Part shown: piece by piece, positions 1 through 12,124 of the stretch
Numbering within the stretch: position 1 is the stretch's first letter
How the letters are laid out: every line of letters starts with the position of its first letter
Assembly: GCA_032433765.1 (NCBI GenBank)
Contig: JAVIAB010000101.1
Location: 59,200,092 to 59,264,091 of the forward strand
Source: Megaustenia siamemsis
Taxonomy: Eukaryota; Mollusca; Gastropoda; Stylommatophora; Ariophantidae
Length of the DNA: 64,000 nucleotides
Reading direction: 5' to 3'
Translations under genes and position numbers: made by a program
Notes under the pieces: generated by a model
Told to the model about the DNA's origin: nothing
Database searches by the model: none
What the model saw: the letters and a program-made list of their open reading frames with translations, nothing else

Positions 1-410
1 ATAGAATGGAACGAATTCAAAACAAACGAGGAAATTAGAGAAATCGCCAATCAACCACTAATATCTTCAGTAATAAAGAAAAGACGATGGTCATACGTTG
101 GACATGTGATGAGAAGAGATAATAATCGAATAGCAAAGCAAGCCCTCATATGGGAAACAACAGGTAAAAGAAAAAGAGGAAGACCCAGGGAGACACTGAG
201 AAGAACATTGATGAGAGAGGCAAGAGCAGCAGGAATCGGCTCCCTCAATGAGATAGAACTGCTTGCACAGAACAGAGACAGATGGCGAGATTTGATAAAA
301 TATCTTTAAAAGAAAACTGCTAGAACAAAAATTCATATAGGAGAAGGTGTATCTTGGTCTACGCCCTATGGGCCGGTTACGGCTCGAAAGGTCAATAGAT
401 AGATAGAGAT
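1..410 (+). mobile_element. LINE-C 3' end: RT C-terminal tail
   Basis: The reading frame is open from the first base of the window to a TAA at 307-309, so the element began upstream. The translated tail carries the GHVMRRD block followed by GKRKRGRPRETLRR and ends in NRDRWRDLIKYL. This is the basic C-terminal tail seen in APE-type non-LTR retrotransposons after the reverse transcriptase, and it probably contacts nucleic acid. The roughly 100 bp after the stop look like a 3' UTR ending in short GATA repeats. The catalytic RT domain is not in view. A minus-strand copy of a related tail lies at 7.2-7.7 kb. The family type is well supported by the tail motifs; the exact clade is not. Confidence 0.75.
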
Positions 411-544
411 TTCTATATAAAGCAAACAATAGAAATTATAGATAGATAATATCAATACACCATTTTCTAAAGGGGGGGGGGAAGAAACGGGAACGTGCAT
501 TTGCTTTATGTAAACATATTTCATCTTATAAATATAATTGCTAC

Positions 545-972
545 TTCATCATCATCATCATTGAGTGCAGTCTCCACATCGAAGGTTGGCTACCATGGAG
601 CGCCATTTCGTTCGGTCTCTTGCTTTGTTAGTGCAGGTTGTCATAGGCTCACATGAACACCTTTAGATGTTACTCTTTCATGTTAGTCTTGGTCGAACTC
701 TGCCTCTTCTACCTTGTATTTTGCCTACCAAGATTACTTTTAGTAGGTTGCTGTGTCTTTTAACATGCTCCAAAGATCTCATTTTTCTTGTTTGAATTGT
801 GTTTAGTAGTTCTCTTTTCAGTTTTAGTTGTTTTAATATTCATCGGTTGTTCTCTTTTCTTTTCATCTAATTATACCTATTCTTCTATAAATCCACATTT
901 CAATGGTTTCAATTTTCTGTTCTGTTTTCTTGTCTAATGTCCAAATTTCTGCACCATACAGGAATGTCGAGA
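545..972 (-). mobile_element. LINE-A 3' end, 5'-truncated
   Basis: Read on the minus strand this matches the last ~430 bp of LINE-A (compare 20960-21390). It carries the FSIFLYGAE-like block, then the KRHNSLLKVILEGK-like region, and ends with the phrase about a 'gcggagacggcactc' terminus. The plus strand starts with a CATCAT tract at 546-563, which is the TGA-repeat 3' tail of the element. Many frameshifts and stops make it a dead copy. The 5' truncation is typical of incomplete target-primed reverse transcription. Confidence 0.8.
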
Positions 973-1800
973 ACACAAAACAAGCATGTAGTTATCCAAC
1001 AAGTATGAACACAATACAAGTATCAAGTAACAGCAAACGTCCATACACACTAGAACGATAGTGTAATTAAACGCAACTAAAGCTGTTGGCTTCACCGCTC
1101 GCTATGGACGGCTATTATTACATTATGACAATGCCCCTGTTTCGTGGGCTGTACGGCTGTTTCACACACAAAAACAACAACTAATGAATAAGTTGTATCT
1201 TGTCTCTAGTTACATTGATTGCTGACATGAGTGCACACTTGCTATTCTAATATTGATGAATTAATATCACATTATTAGTTGACTAGACTTGAATGATGTG
1301 CCAACATTTATTATTATTTATTTCCTTCTCAGTTATTTAAGTTATAATCTTATTACATACCTGTTGAGCTTTTTCTGCAATCTGAATTAGAAATTGAGGT
1401 ACACTGTTATTAAATACATTTCCAAACAAAGACGTTCGTCATTTTAAAGTGTTGAATGGACCACTGTTGGGGCACACATTATCTCTCAACCTAACGACCT
1501 GACACAAATGCCAAGGCTGGGCAAAAATCGCCAAGGAAAGCAGACAAAATGACATTATTTATCGAGACTACTGTAAAATGAATACTAAACATATGAAGAA
1601 GAAACATAAATATTTTAAGCAAAATAAGGAAATTAGAAAGCTTTACACCAGCACTGGGGTTAATGAAATAGAGATTGTCAATTTCTTTGGCCGTGTAGAG
1701 CGATCACTATCAACTATTGTCCCCTAGACAGCCACAAGCTAGGACAAAATGAAAAATAACTGTAGTGCTGGATTATAGTCCTATCATTTATAACGGAGAG
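973..1800. other. No gene seen
   Basis: AT-rich DNA without a credible reading frame, splice pattern, RNA gene or recognisable repeat. Confidence 0.5.
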
Positions 1801-1802
1801 GT

Positions 1803-2155
1803 CAATGCAGGAAACACACGTAATAATTTATATTAACCCAAACACATTGCGCCCATTACAAACACACTTCAGATTTTACTTGGGCCTAAACACATTCGGT
1901 TCCTAGCAGGAAACACAGTTCATATTTTACTTTGATCTTTGAATGGATTTTTAAAAAAATTAATAAAATATTGGGTTTCTTGCATATTAAACACACTTCA
2001 GATTTTACTTTGACCTAAACACATTGAGCTCCGAGGAGGAAACACACATCCGATTTTACTTTGACCTAAACACCTTGAGCTCCGTGCAGGAAACACACTT
2101 CAGATTTTACTTTGACCTAAACACCTTGAGCTCCGTGCAGGAAACACAAATCAAA
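1803..2155. repeat. 51-bp minisatellite, ~6 diverged units
   Basis: Units run from AAACACACTTCAGATTTTAC through a TTTGACCTAAACAC segment to TGCAGG. The last two or three units are nearly identical. The earlier ones have drifted, and one unit near 1940-1990 is largely replaced by A/T-rich sequence. No coding function is suggested. Confidence 0.8.
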
Positions 2156-2884
2156 GATACCTCGACCATGATAACTGAATAAATGGGAGACTTTCTTAGG
2201 GTTAGAGATTCTTTCCGACGGATGTGGCGAGGACAACCATCTGCAAAAGACAAGCACCCAATGATTAGGTTATATTAGTGGTACACATTGATGACATCTA
2301 GTCATCTGATGGATGTTAATAGTCAACCTCTGAATGTTATTGGTTTATCTTGTCATTGCCTTTGTTCACGTCTTTTAAGCTGCATTTTTAAACTTAAGGG
2401 ATGATGTTATTACGTTTCGTGTGTCTTTAAACATGACATTTATCACTTTCTATTTCTACCGTATACAATTTGCTTTACGTTATGTTCTTTTTTTTAATTT
2501 TATTTTTGTTATTATCTCTCCACAAATGGCCAATCATTTCTTATATGCACCCACGCTCTGTCTAGAACATATCACTTACCCTGCGTGCGAAATGAATTGC
2601 CTGAATTAGAGTAATTAAGATTTCAGTTTTAGAAAGCATGCACTGATATTAACAAATCATTTGTTCGCAGATTTATTCGGTTTGTCGATACACGTTTCTC
2701 TGGTTTTTGAATAGTCAATAGGTTTTGAATTCTGTAATAAATTATAGACTGATGCACATTAAAAACGCACCACTTGACAGATCCAGCAACAGGGTGTCAA
2801 TTGTGAATATAAGTGTTTACTCCACACCGTCGCCCCATACATCCATCAACAAAGGAGATTTTGAATATGCTCTAGTCTGTGAAT
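2156..2884. other. No gene seen
   Basis: Mostly AT-rich. A 62-codon plus-strand frame at 2421-2609 is hydrophobic and T-rich and shows no family motif, so it is not called. Confidence 0.5.
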
Positions 2885-4845
2885 AGGACATCAATCCACT
2901 GTAGTCTAGTTCATCTGACATATTTATCGGTCCACTGTAGTCTAGTCCACCTGACATGATGATCTGTCCTGTGTAGTCTAGTCAATCTGACATATTGCTC
3001 TGTCCACTGTATTCTAGTCCATCTGACATGTTGCTCTATCCACTGTAATCTAGTCCATCTGACATGTTGCTCTGTCCACTGTAATCTAGTCCATCTGACA
3101 TGTTGCTCTGTCCACTGTAGTCTAGTCCATCTGACATATTTTTCGGTCCACTGTAGTCTAGTCCATCTGACATGTTGCTCTGTCCACTGAATTCTCCACT
3201 TGACATGTTGCTCTGTCCACTGTAGACTAGTCCATCTGACATGTTGCTATATCCACTGTATTCTAGTTCATCTGACCTGTTGCTCTGTCCACTGTATTCT
3301 AGTCCATCTGACATGTTGCTCTGTCCACTGTATTCTAGTCCATCTGACATGTTGCTCTGTCCACTGTATTCTAGTCCATCTGACATGTTGCTCTGTACAC
3401 TGTGTTCTAGTGCATCTAGCATGGTGCTCTATCCAATGTAGTCTAGTCCATCTGACATGTTGCTATGTCCACTGTAGTCTTGACCATCTGACATGTTGCT
3501 CTGTCCACTGTAGTCTAGTCCATCTGATATGTTGCTCTGTCCACTGCAGTCTAGTCCATCTGACATGCTGCTCCGTCCATTGTAGTTTAGTCCATCTGAC
3601 ATATTACTCTGTCCAATGTAGTACAGTTCATCTGAGATATCACTATGTCCTCTTTAGTCTAGTCAGTCTGACACGTTGCTCTGTCCTATGTAATATATTC
3701 CATCTGAAATGGTATTCTGTCCACTGCAGTCTAAACCATCCGAAAAGTTACTCTGTCCACTGTAGTCTAGTCCATATGACATATAGCACTGTCCACTGTA
3801 GTCTAGTCCATCTGAAACGATGCTCTGTCCACTGCAGACTAGTCCATCTGACTGTTGCTATGTCCACTATATTCTAGTCCATCTGACATGTCGCTCTGTC
3901 CACTGTATTCCAGTCCATCTGACATGTTGCTCTCTCCACTGTATTCTAGTCCACCTGACATGTTGCTCTGTCCACTGTAGTCTAATCCATCTGACATGTT
4001 GCTCTGCCCACTTTAGTCCATATTACATATTGCACTGTCCACTGTAGTCTAGTCCGTATAGCATATTACTCTGTCCACTGTAGTCTAGTCCATCTGAAAT
4101 GTTGCTATGTCCACTGTAGTCTAGTCCATCCGACATGTTACTCTGTCCACTGTAGTCTTGTCCATCTGGTATATGCATCTGTCGACTGTAGTCTAGTCCA
4201 TCGGAAATGTTTCTTTGTCTATTGTAGTCTAGTCCATATGTGATATTACTCTGTCCACTGTGGTCTAATCCATATGAAATGGTGTTCTGTCCACTGTGTT
4301 CTAGTCAATCTAGCATGTTGCTCTATCCACTGTAGTCTATTCCATCTGACACGTTGCTATGTCCACTGTAGTATTGACCATCTGACATGTTGCTCTGTCC
4401 ATTGTAGTCTAGTCCATCTTACATATTACACTGTCCAATGTAGTATAGTCCATCTGGGATATTACTCTGTCCTCTTTAGTCTAGTCCGTCTGACATGTTG
4501 CTCTGTCCACTGTAGTCTAGAACATCTGACATGTTGCTTTGTCCACTGTAGTCTAGTCCATCTGATATTTTGCTCTGCCCACTGTGTTCTAGTCCATCTA
4601 ACATTTTGATCTATCCACTGTAGTCTAGTCCATCTGACATGTTACTCGGTGCAATGAAGTCTAGTCAATATGCCATATTACTCTGCCTACTGTAGTCTAA
4701 TCCATATGAAATGTTATGTACACTGTGTGTTTGTCCATCTATTATGTTGCTCTATCCACTGTACCCTAGTCCATCCGGCATGTTGCTCTGTCCACTGTAG
4801 TCTAAACCATCTGACATGTTGATTTGTCCATTACAGACGGAGCTG
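2885..4845. repeat. 36-bp minisatellite, ~54 units
   Basis: The array is built on GTTGCTCTGTCCACTGTAGT followed by CTAGTCCATCTGACAT. Units are 36 bp with scattered substitutions and a few 1-3 bp indels. Because 36 is divisible by three, long open frames appear on both strands: a TCCSVHCSLVHL-type frame on plus and a GQSNMSDGLDYS-type frame on minus. These are by-products of the period. No start context, promoter or flanking exon supports translation. The central units around 3280-3410 are the most homogeneous, and both ends are more diverged, as expected for an array turning over by unequal exchange. Confidence 0.95.
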
Positions 4846-4888
4846 ACGATGATTGTGAGTTAAGCTTTGTCCAACATAATGTCCTATT

Positions 4889-5290
4889 GCAGTTAATGCG
4901 TTATTTGCGGGTCATCATCATTGCACTCCGAACATGCCCATAACTGCTCAGATCCCCTCCTCAGCAAGTTTCGCAATGGCCAGCGAATTACGACTCCAGT
5001 TCTGTGTTGGTTAATAAGTTTCTTATACGGCCACTAAGTTTGTCGTTTCTGGCTGTGCCCATCTTTACTCCCAATATTTTCATCCGAATGAGGACATGGA
5101 ATCCTGGTTGTCAAAGTCCTGTGCCCTATCCACATTTCGGAGAACATTGACAATGTCCGCCAGATCAATTGGTTGCCCGTCCTCAACTATAGCGCAGCTA
5201 GCCAACCTGTCCGACTTTTCATTTCCCCGTACTCCCGCATGTCCTGGGACGTATTGTGTTAAGACCTCTACATCTGCCGTATGGCTGTCA
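4889..5290 (-). mobile_element. RNase H LINE 3' end, decayed
   Basis: On the minus strand this matches the C-terminal part of the RNase H LINE at 24.1-26.4 kb, from the GHAGVRGNE block (plus-strand 5210-5240) to the end of the ORF. The terminal words GCACTCCGAACATG and GCGTTATTTGCGGGTCATC (plus strand) equal the reverse complement of 26330-26375. The reading frame is broken. Only the last ~400 bp remain, so this is a 5'-truncated insertion. It abuts the end of the 36-bp minisatellite. Confidence 0.85.
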
Positions 5291-5495
5291 GTTTACCCTT
5301 TATAGTTCCTTTCATTTGACTTGACGGGAGAGAAAGATTACTCAGGTGACTCAGCACAACATAACAATCCTGCCGCAGGGGTAGTAACTCGTTGTTGGCA
5401 ACTCTGAAATATATCACTGACTATTCCAGTTGTTATGCAACATTCATTCAGACGGACTTAGTGCTATGGTGACAATTCAGCATTGTGTCAGTAAC

Positions 5496-5747
5496 CTGCG
5501 AGCTCATTCCGGTCTCTAACACAGCAATGGCTCGGTAGCAGTCGTTTTCAGGTAGTCGGGACATTTCAACCACATGTTCTGGCTGTTTTGTCTCACGAGC
5601 CCTTGTATACTCGCTATACAGCCACAACGTGTACACATATTCAAGATCATAGCTATTGAGAATCGTGTTGCACGTGTAACTTTCATTGTTTTCATGTAGT
5701 CTGTACATAGACATGTTCGTTGAATCGTGCACTTTCCATTCCATCAC
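5496..5747 (-). CDS. Candidate 84-codon exon, FN3-like (weak)
   Basis: A minus-strand frame free of stops is bounded by an AG at 5749-5748 and a GT at 5495-5494, giving 252 nt in phase 0 at both ends. The translation starts VMEWKVHD and includes SYTCNTILNS and then YVYTLWLYSEYTRARE. A tryptophan near the start followed by an alternating Y-x-Y-x-L-x-L-Y segment is reminiscent of B and F strands of a fibronectin type III domain. Base composition is less AT-biased than the surroundings. Against it: the donor (GTTACT) is weak, and no neighbouring exon can be proved. The frame also runs open to 5448 without splicing. Composition and residue pattern were seen directly; the FN3 reading is inference. 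Confidence 0.25.
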
Positions 5748-5783
5748 CTTTATAATCGTACAATCATTTAGAGATAAAAACAT

Positions 5784-6380
5784 AATTTAAAACACCAAAA
5801 TCTCTGCTCAGCTCGTGTATGATACCAAAGCTAACATATCGATGATGCGATAACTGAAAGTTCAATCTAGAACTAGAAAATAGGGGGAAAAAAACTGTCT
5901 TCGAAAATAAACGTCTTCGGAGACTTTTAAACATGCACTGTGGTTATTTTACACGGAAATAAATGTACATGAAAAACAAAACAACTGAAAATATGTCAGA
6001 ATTTTAGCAGAAGACGATAGAAGTACATCGGTCATGTTCTCAGAAATGAATTAAAACGACTCCAGCCACAGGCCTTACTAAGTTAACCGGTTAGCAAAAT
6101 AAAATAATGAGGAATGAGAAGCTACATAGAAAAAACATGCACATCTATAGGTGCAGAACAAAGGGATACATATAGAGATAACAGGGAAAGATCAGACAAG
6201 GAGATTTGTGACTTCTACTATGTGTGCAGTCACCGGTACTGAGAGGAGTTAACTAATTAGTTCACAGTCACATCACATTACTTACATCAAAAAATTTGTT
6301 AATTTTTTTCGCAATCTGATAAGTATGTATAACTTTAGTTTTAAAATATGTAAAAACACTTGTTTTAACATTATTATTAA
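5784..6380. other. No gene seen
   Basis: AT-rich sequence with no credible coding or repeat structure apart from the CAT-rich tract at its right end, which belongs to the next LINE. Confidence 0.5.
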
Positions 6381-6384
6381 ATAT

Positions 6385-7165
6385 TTATTACATCATAATC
6401 ATCATCATCACCATGAGTCATGTCTGCTTGCGAATTTAATCATGTCTCTCCACAATTTTCTATCTCGATTGTTACTTATAATTTCTGTTGTGACTTTATG
6501 CAAACCATTTTCTTAAGCTGTTTGGCATATTTTCTCTTTGTTTCCCTCTATCTCTTCGCCCCACAACGTTCTCAGTTGTTGCTATATATTCCAGCTGTTA
6601 CCTTCTCATTACATGTCCACAAAATGATGAATGTTTCTTCTGAATATTGAAAATTAGCTCTGTTTTTGCATTGGCCTCTTTCAGAACGTTTCCATTAATT
6701 TTCTTAGCTGACCATGATATTGTTAACGTTCTTCTGCAAAACCACATTTCAACAGACTCCAGTGATTTAAGTATGTGTTGTTCTATTGTTTATGATTCAC
6801 ATACATATGGTAATGCTGGATCTACATAACATGTAAGAACTCATTTTCTTGTTTCTATTGTAAAAAATGAATTGCACAGTATCTTCCTCATGTTTTGGAA
6901 AGCTGCTTTCTCCTGAGCTGTTCAGCATCTCACCTCTTTTGTACATCTACCAAGTGAGGTTAACATTGTTCCCAGATATTTATATTATTTAACCTATTTT
7001 TAAAGTGTTCCACTTCACTTTATTGTGCATTTTCTTTGTTGTTACCATTATTTCTGTTTTTTTTTTACTATTGAGGCTGAGTTTTTTTTTCCTTCTTTCA
7101 CTATAATGTCTAATATTTCTTGTTGCTTATAACTACTAACATCATTACAAATCAGAAGTAAATCT
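6385..7165 (-). mobile_element. LINE-B 3' half, 5'-truncated
   Basis: The plus strand begins with a CATCATCATCACCATGAG tract and continues with the reverse complement of the LINE-B tail (the sequence reading GATCATGTCTCTCCACAA). It extends back through the region encoding the end of the RT (compare 49020-49740). Stops and indels are frequent. Small plus-strand frames inside it are antisense shadows. Confidence 0.8.
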
Positions 7166-7229
7166 ATATCCAGTTTGTGTGTCTACATCCCCGTGTATGT
7201 AGATGTATCCCTTAATCTTCACTTTGATC

Positions 7230-7705
7230 CACCCCGCCCCTCTGAACGTCACAAAGAGCACATTGTGTTTGTTGTCATCCATCTCTATTCTTGGCGAGAT
7301 AGTCGATCTCATCTAATGAGTATGTCTATCAAATGTGCCTCTCTTATAAATGTTCTTTTCTAAGTTTCTCTAGGTCTTCCTCTTTTCTGTAACCTGATGT
7401 TACCCATAGAAGACCTTGTTTTGAGATTCTTTTGTTGTCTTTACTCAGTATAGCTCTAATATATCCCATCTTCTTTCCGTAGTTTTGGAGGAGATCGTTG
7501 GCTGTGTGGCCATATCTCTACATTAGTCTTAAATCCATTTCCTTGTACACATAATTTTCTTCTTAAGCGTTTAAATACATTCAGTTTTCTCTCAATCTCC
7601 TTTGTTTTTCCACAGATTTCAAGTCTACAGATAAATGTTGAAACTATATTTGAGTTTAAAATTACAAGTTTATTTGAATCGCTTAGTAGTTTCTCTAATG
7701 ACATA
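7230..7705 (-). mobile_element. LINE-C-like tail fragment, decayed
   Basis: The minus-strand translation from 7704 gives an 82-codon frame containing FICRLEICGKTKEIERKLN, in which a stop interrupts the element. Beyond it, around 7380-7300, a KRGRPRE-type basic block and a TFIREAHLI-like segment can be read in shifted frame. This matches the tail logic of the fragment at 1-310. It sits head-on behind the LINE-B copy ending at 7165 and is too degraded for any function. Confidence 0.55.
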
Positions 7706-9995
7706 TTATTAGAAAGAAAACAACACTTGATGCTCCGGCTATTTCTGACTCAAGAGTGTTAATTATGCGAAATCAATCAACATACAGTTAACTTTAGTTG
7801 ACTTTAAGGGTATAAAGTAGTAACATGTTTGCCAACCACACAGATAGCACGACAGCAATCTTGGCATCGCCACTTGCACCATGAGCTGAGTTATTTGAAG
7901 GCAAGTATTTATGCGACATTATTAACTTGAGTAGTTACACGATTGAGCTTCAAATGAGTGACTGGATAGAAAGGGAGATACTCGATCAATGAATATAAGT
8001 TCTCTCGAATTTACAATATCTGATGAGAGCTTGAATGATCGAATGAAATAAAACGTCATCTGCACTATTGCAGCTAATACGCCCTATAAAGAGCATAACG
8101 ATTTATACTGTTGAATGTTTGTATGCCTTTTCCTAAATGAAACCAGTTCTCCTTCACTGACACCTACTTCTCAGCAAAGACAGTGATCTTCATTTTCATG
8201 AAGTATGGAGCTCTTCGATTCATTTTCCTCTCAGACCAAAGACGGAAGTCATAGTTCTAAAAGATGACTATTTGCTGCTAGTTCTTGTTGTATCTTAGCC
8301 TCAAGGTTGAGCTTTCCCTAGTAATCGTTCTGTGTAACTATTGATCATCATTATTGTTTCAATGACATTAATGATTAAATCATTATTGATTTATCTTGAC
8401 CTATTTTATCAGAATGGCTTCCACATGAATTATTGATGGGAAAGTCTTTCTTCGTCCATTCTCAGAACATCACCGAACTTTTCCCAACGTCTTCTTTCTA
8501 TAAATATCGACACATATTCTTGAGCTTAAAAGTGATCGTCACTTTCATCAAGCATGGAACCCTATGATGATTGCAGAATAATGCTGGGCAGTGACAAGAG
8601 GCACCGTATTGCTTGAATAAAAAAAAAATATATATATACGTGGAGTTGAACAACCACTCACTTTTGATGGGAAAGAAACACATGTCCACTTTATGTGCAA
8701 AATGATGATTTTAAAATAAGTACTTTAAAAAATATGTTACTATAATTTTATTTTGAGAATATCAATGAAATGAACAAGTAACTGCACTGTTGGTATACGC
8801 TAATTATTGACCTTTGAAAAATAAAGAGATAGACTTGTGATATCATCACAATTGTTTTCTTTTCTTTTACGACAATCTGACAGAAAACAATTTGTTTTGC
8901 TTTTAGACATATTTACATTTAACACTTTTGTTATTTACAACATCACCATTTGTGCATTATATTTCTTTCTTACTTGATATCCACTCTCTGATACCTGGAA
9001 ATAGGCGTAACGATAATTTAGTTTGCAAATCAAGTATTTCCCAAATAATTTATTTGCCACTTGTTTGGTAAGTCTTGATTTCTTCAGTTATCGACATTTC
9101 GTGTACGTGTATTTTGCTGCGTGTTCTGCATTTCAATTCATTTTTAGAACATTGGTCTTGCCCCAGATACTCACCACCTTGACTGGTTTTGAATTTGCTC
9201 TGCATTAGAGAGTTTTCACCCCCTAGTCATGTTTTCATACCCGTAACTACAATACACACAAGTTATGAACAATGTTCAATAAAGAGTTTCAAAACTCATG
9301 CCCTAAAACCGTGTCAAATATCTTCCAAACCCTAATAAGGACTACTATGATAACTTATATTTCCACGACGTTATGACTTTATAATTACAGTAGCACAATC
9401 AATACGGTTGCCCTTAAGCAGCAACTCCCTTTGATCTTTGTCAACTTTGTAATTTGTCTTCCTTCCTCAGTTGTCTTTCAGCATCGAGGAGAATTTTAAT
9501 TTGTAGTCTTTTGGGTCTTATTATTAAAAAAAAAAAGTTGCAATATCTTAGTCCATTAGAACATTACTTACACATATATTTCATTACATGCGTCAGATAT
9601 ATACATTGATTACTGACTGGTTGATATAATACATTGTTTTGAATAATTTAACATATTATGATATGATAAATTTAGATTGCATGTTTATTGACACATACAC
9701 GTTTGGTAGTTTATGTTGCTTATGTAACAGTACAAAGATACGATTACTTACGCCGAATAGTTTATTCTGAAGTAGAAGATAGATGGTCACTGTCATCAAT
9801 TTGTTATTATAGGTACCGGAATAGATTTATAAAAGGCAGACATTAGAGGCTATCATTTGAGTATCAATGTATTCTTTACAAAGAGATCCTGGAACAAAGA
9901 GAACAACTAGTGGTGACCGCAATGAACAAGTGTCTTCTATTATCCAGAACAAAGAGCACCACATACACAGTAACAACGTATCATTCCTTTTCGTC
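7706..9995. other. 2.3 kb without recognisable genes
   Basis: Strongly AT-rich. A few words recur at 8176 and 8525 (the GTGATC-TCA-TTTCAT pattern) but are too short to define a repeat. Frames of 60 codons at 8498-8689 and 9023-9208 lack motifs. Nothing else can be supported. Confidence 0.5.
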
Positions 9996-9999
9996 GCCT

Positions 10000-10618
10000 A
10001 TTTAAATAAAGATAATTACTTCCCAGTGTATGACTAAATAAAGATAATTCATTCTCATGCCATGACTAAATAAAGATAATACTTTTCTCATTCATGACTA
10101 AAAAAATAATTCGTTCTCATTAAATAACTAAATAAAGATAATTCACTCTCACGTCATGACTAAATAAAAATAATTCATTCTAATTAGATGACTAAATAAC
10201 GATAATTCATTCTCAAGTTGACTAAATGAAGATAATTCACTCACAAGTCATGGCTAAATGAAAATAATTCATTCACATTGGATGACTAAAAAGATAATTC
10301 ACTCTCAATTCATGACTAAATAAAGATAATTCATTCTCATGTCATGACTAAATAAAGATAATTCGCTCTCAAGTCATGACTAAATGAAGATAACTCACTC
10401 TCAAATCATGACTACATAAAGATAGTTCATTCTCATGTTATGACTAATTAAAGATAATTCATTCTCATTGGATGACTAAATAAAGATAATTCATTCTCAT
10501 GTCATAACTAAATAACGATAATTCATTCTCAAGTCATGACTAAATGAAGATAATTCATTCTCAAGTCATGACTAAATAAAGATAGTTCATTCTCATTGGG
10601 TGACTAAATAAAGATAAT
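10000..10618. repeat. 32-bp satellite, left domain
   Basis: About 19 units built on ATGACTAAATAAAGATAATT followed by CATTCTCATGTC. Unit length varies from about 29 to 34 bp. This domain characteristically has 'attCattctcatgtc/ttgg' units, unlike the right domain beyond the LINE fragment. Confidence 0.9.
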
Positions 10619-10878
10619 TTGTAAAAAAAATAAAAAAAGATAACATTTGCGGTCTTTTTGCTCTTCTCCTGTTGCCTATTCTGATGTTATGTTTTATGTT
10701 TCCAAGTGTTTCTAACATTCCATCACTACATGTTTTATGTAAACGTCCCCGGGGGCTGATGTTCTCGTTATGTTTATTGAAGATGACGTATGTTGTGTTT
10801 TGATTTGTCTGCTTCATCACGTGGCCAAGCCATTTTAACTGACGTTCTTGTAGATATGCTATGGTGAGATTCACTCAC
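10619..10878 (-). mobile_element. LINE tail embedded in the 32-bp satellite
   Basis: On the minus strand a frame from 10874 reads IAYLQERQLKWLGHVMKQ, then a GRLHKTCSDGML segment, then NRRRAKRPQML. This is the GHV...GR.R...W..G tail of an APE-type LINE and resembles LINE-D at 16.9-17.1 kb. The plus-strand left edge carries A-rich sequence (10620-10640). A LINE 3' end in this orientation would lie at that edge, but the A-run is not a clean reverse-complement tail. No clear target duplication is visible. The element is 5'-truncated. Confidence 0.7.
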
Positions 10879-11955
10879 CTCACATGAATGAAGAAAGATA
10901 ATTCCTTCTCATCACATGAATGAAGAAAGATAATTCCTTCTCATCACATGAATGAAGAAAGATAATTCCTTCTCATCACATGAATGAAGAAAAATAATTC
11001 CTTCTCATCACATGAATGAAGAAAAATAATTCCTTCTCATCACATGAATGAAGAAAGATAATTCCTTCTCATCACATGAATGAATAAAGATAATTCCTTC
11101 TCATCACATGAATGAAGAAAGATAATTCCTTCTCATCACATGAATGAAGAAAGATAATTCCTTCTCATCACATGACTGAATAAAGATAGTTCCATGTCAT
11201 CACATGACAAAATGAAGATAGTTCCTTCCCATCAGATGACTTAAAAAGGATAATTCCATATCATCACATGACTAAATTAAGCTAGTTCAGTTTCATCACA
11301 TGACAATAACGATCATTCCATCTCATCAAATGACCAAAAATATAGTTCCATCTCATCACATGACTAAATGAAGATAATTCCATCTCATCACATGATTGAA
11401 TAAAGATAATCCCTTGTCACCACATGAATAAATATAGATAGCACCATCTCATCACATGACTAAATAACGATAATTCCTTCTCATCAAAAATGAAATACAT
11501 ATAGTTCCATCTCATCATTTTACAAAATAAAGATAGTTCCTTCCCATCACATGACTAAATAAGGATAGTTCAACCTCATCACATGACTAAATAAATATAG
11601 TTCAACCTCATCACATTACTGAATAAAGATAGCTCCATGTCATCACTTGGCTAAATAAAGATAATTCCATCTCAACACATAATTAAATAAAGATAGTACC
11701 ATCTCATCACATTACTAATTAAAGATAATTGCTTCTGATCACATGAGTAAATAAAGATAGTTTCTCATTATCATATGATTAATTTATGACAGCCCCATCT
11801 CACATCATGAATAAAGAAAATAGTTCCCTCTCATTATATGACTAAAAAAAAAAAGTTTCATGTCATCACATGACTAAATAAAGAGAGTTCCATTTCATCA
11901 CAAGAATAAATAAAGACAGTTCCATCTCAACAGATGACTAAATAAAGATAACTCT
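10879..11955. repeat. 32-bp satellite, right domain
   Basis: The first ten or so units (10890-11160) are nearly identical, built on AAGAAAGATAATTCCTTCTC then ATCACATGAATG. After 11160 the units become ACATGACTAAATAAAGATAG with TTCCATCTCATC and are much more diverged. The register continues that of the left domain, so this is one ancestral array split by the LINE tail. Confidence 0.92.
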
Positions 11956-12124
11956 CTTTTCTTTGAAGACATCAATGGTCGTCCATGTTGTAGTCTCTTG
12001 ATTCGAATGATTTCACTACTCTTTCAGTTGTTTATTATTTTGCAAACACTTTTCTGTAAAAATGCATCACTGTGTAATGTTATATTAATATATTCGCATA
12101 TCATATAATTGTAATTACAAAAAA

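Noticed and set aside
2885..4609. Long cysteine/histidine-rich plus frames and Asn-Met-Ser-Asp minus frames
   Set aside because: They are produced by a stop-free 36-bp period on both strands; no start context, splice sites or non-repeat extension.
8021..8060. Hammerhead-ribozyme-like CTGATGAG
   Set aside because: The core continuation (GAAA with closing stem) is not in place.
8176..8560. Two similar ~35-bp stretches (8176 and 8525) read as an exon duplication
   Set aside because: Similarity is short, the frames differ and no splice sites accompany them.
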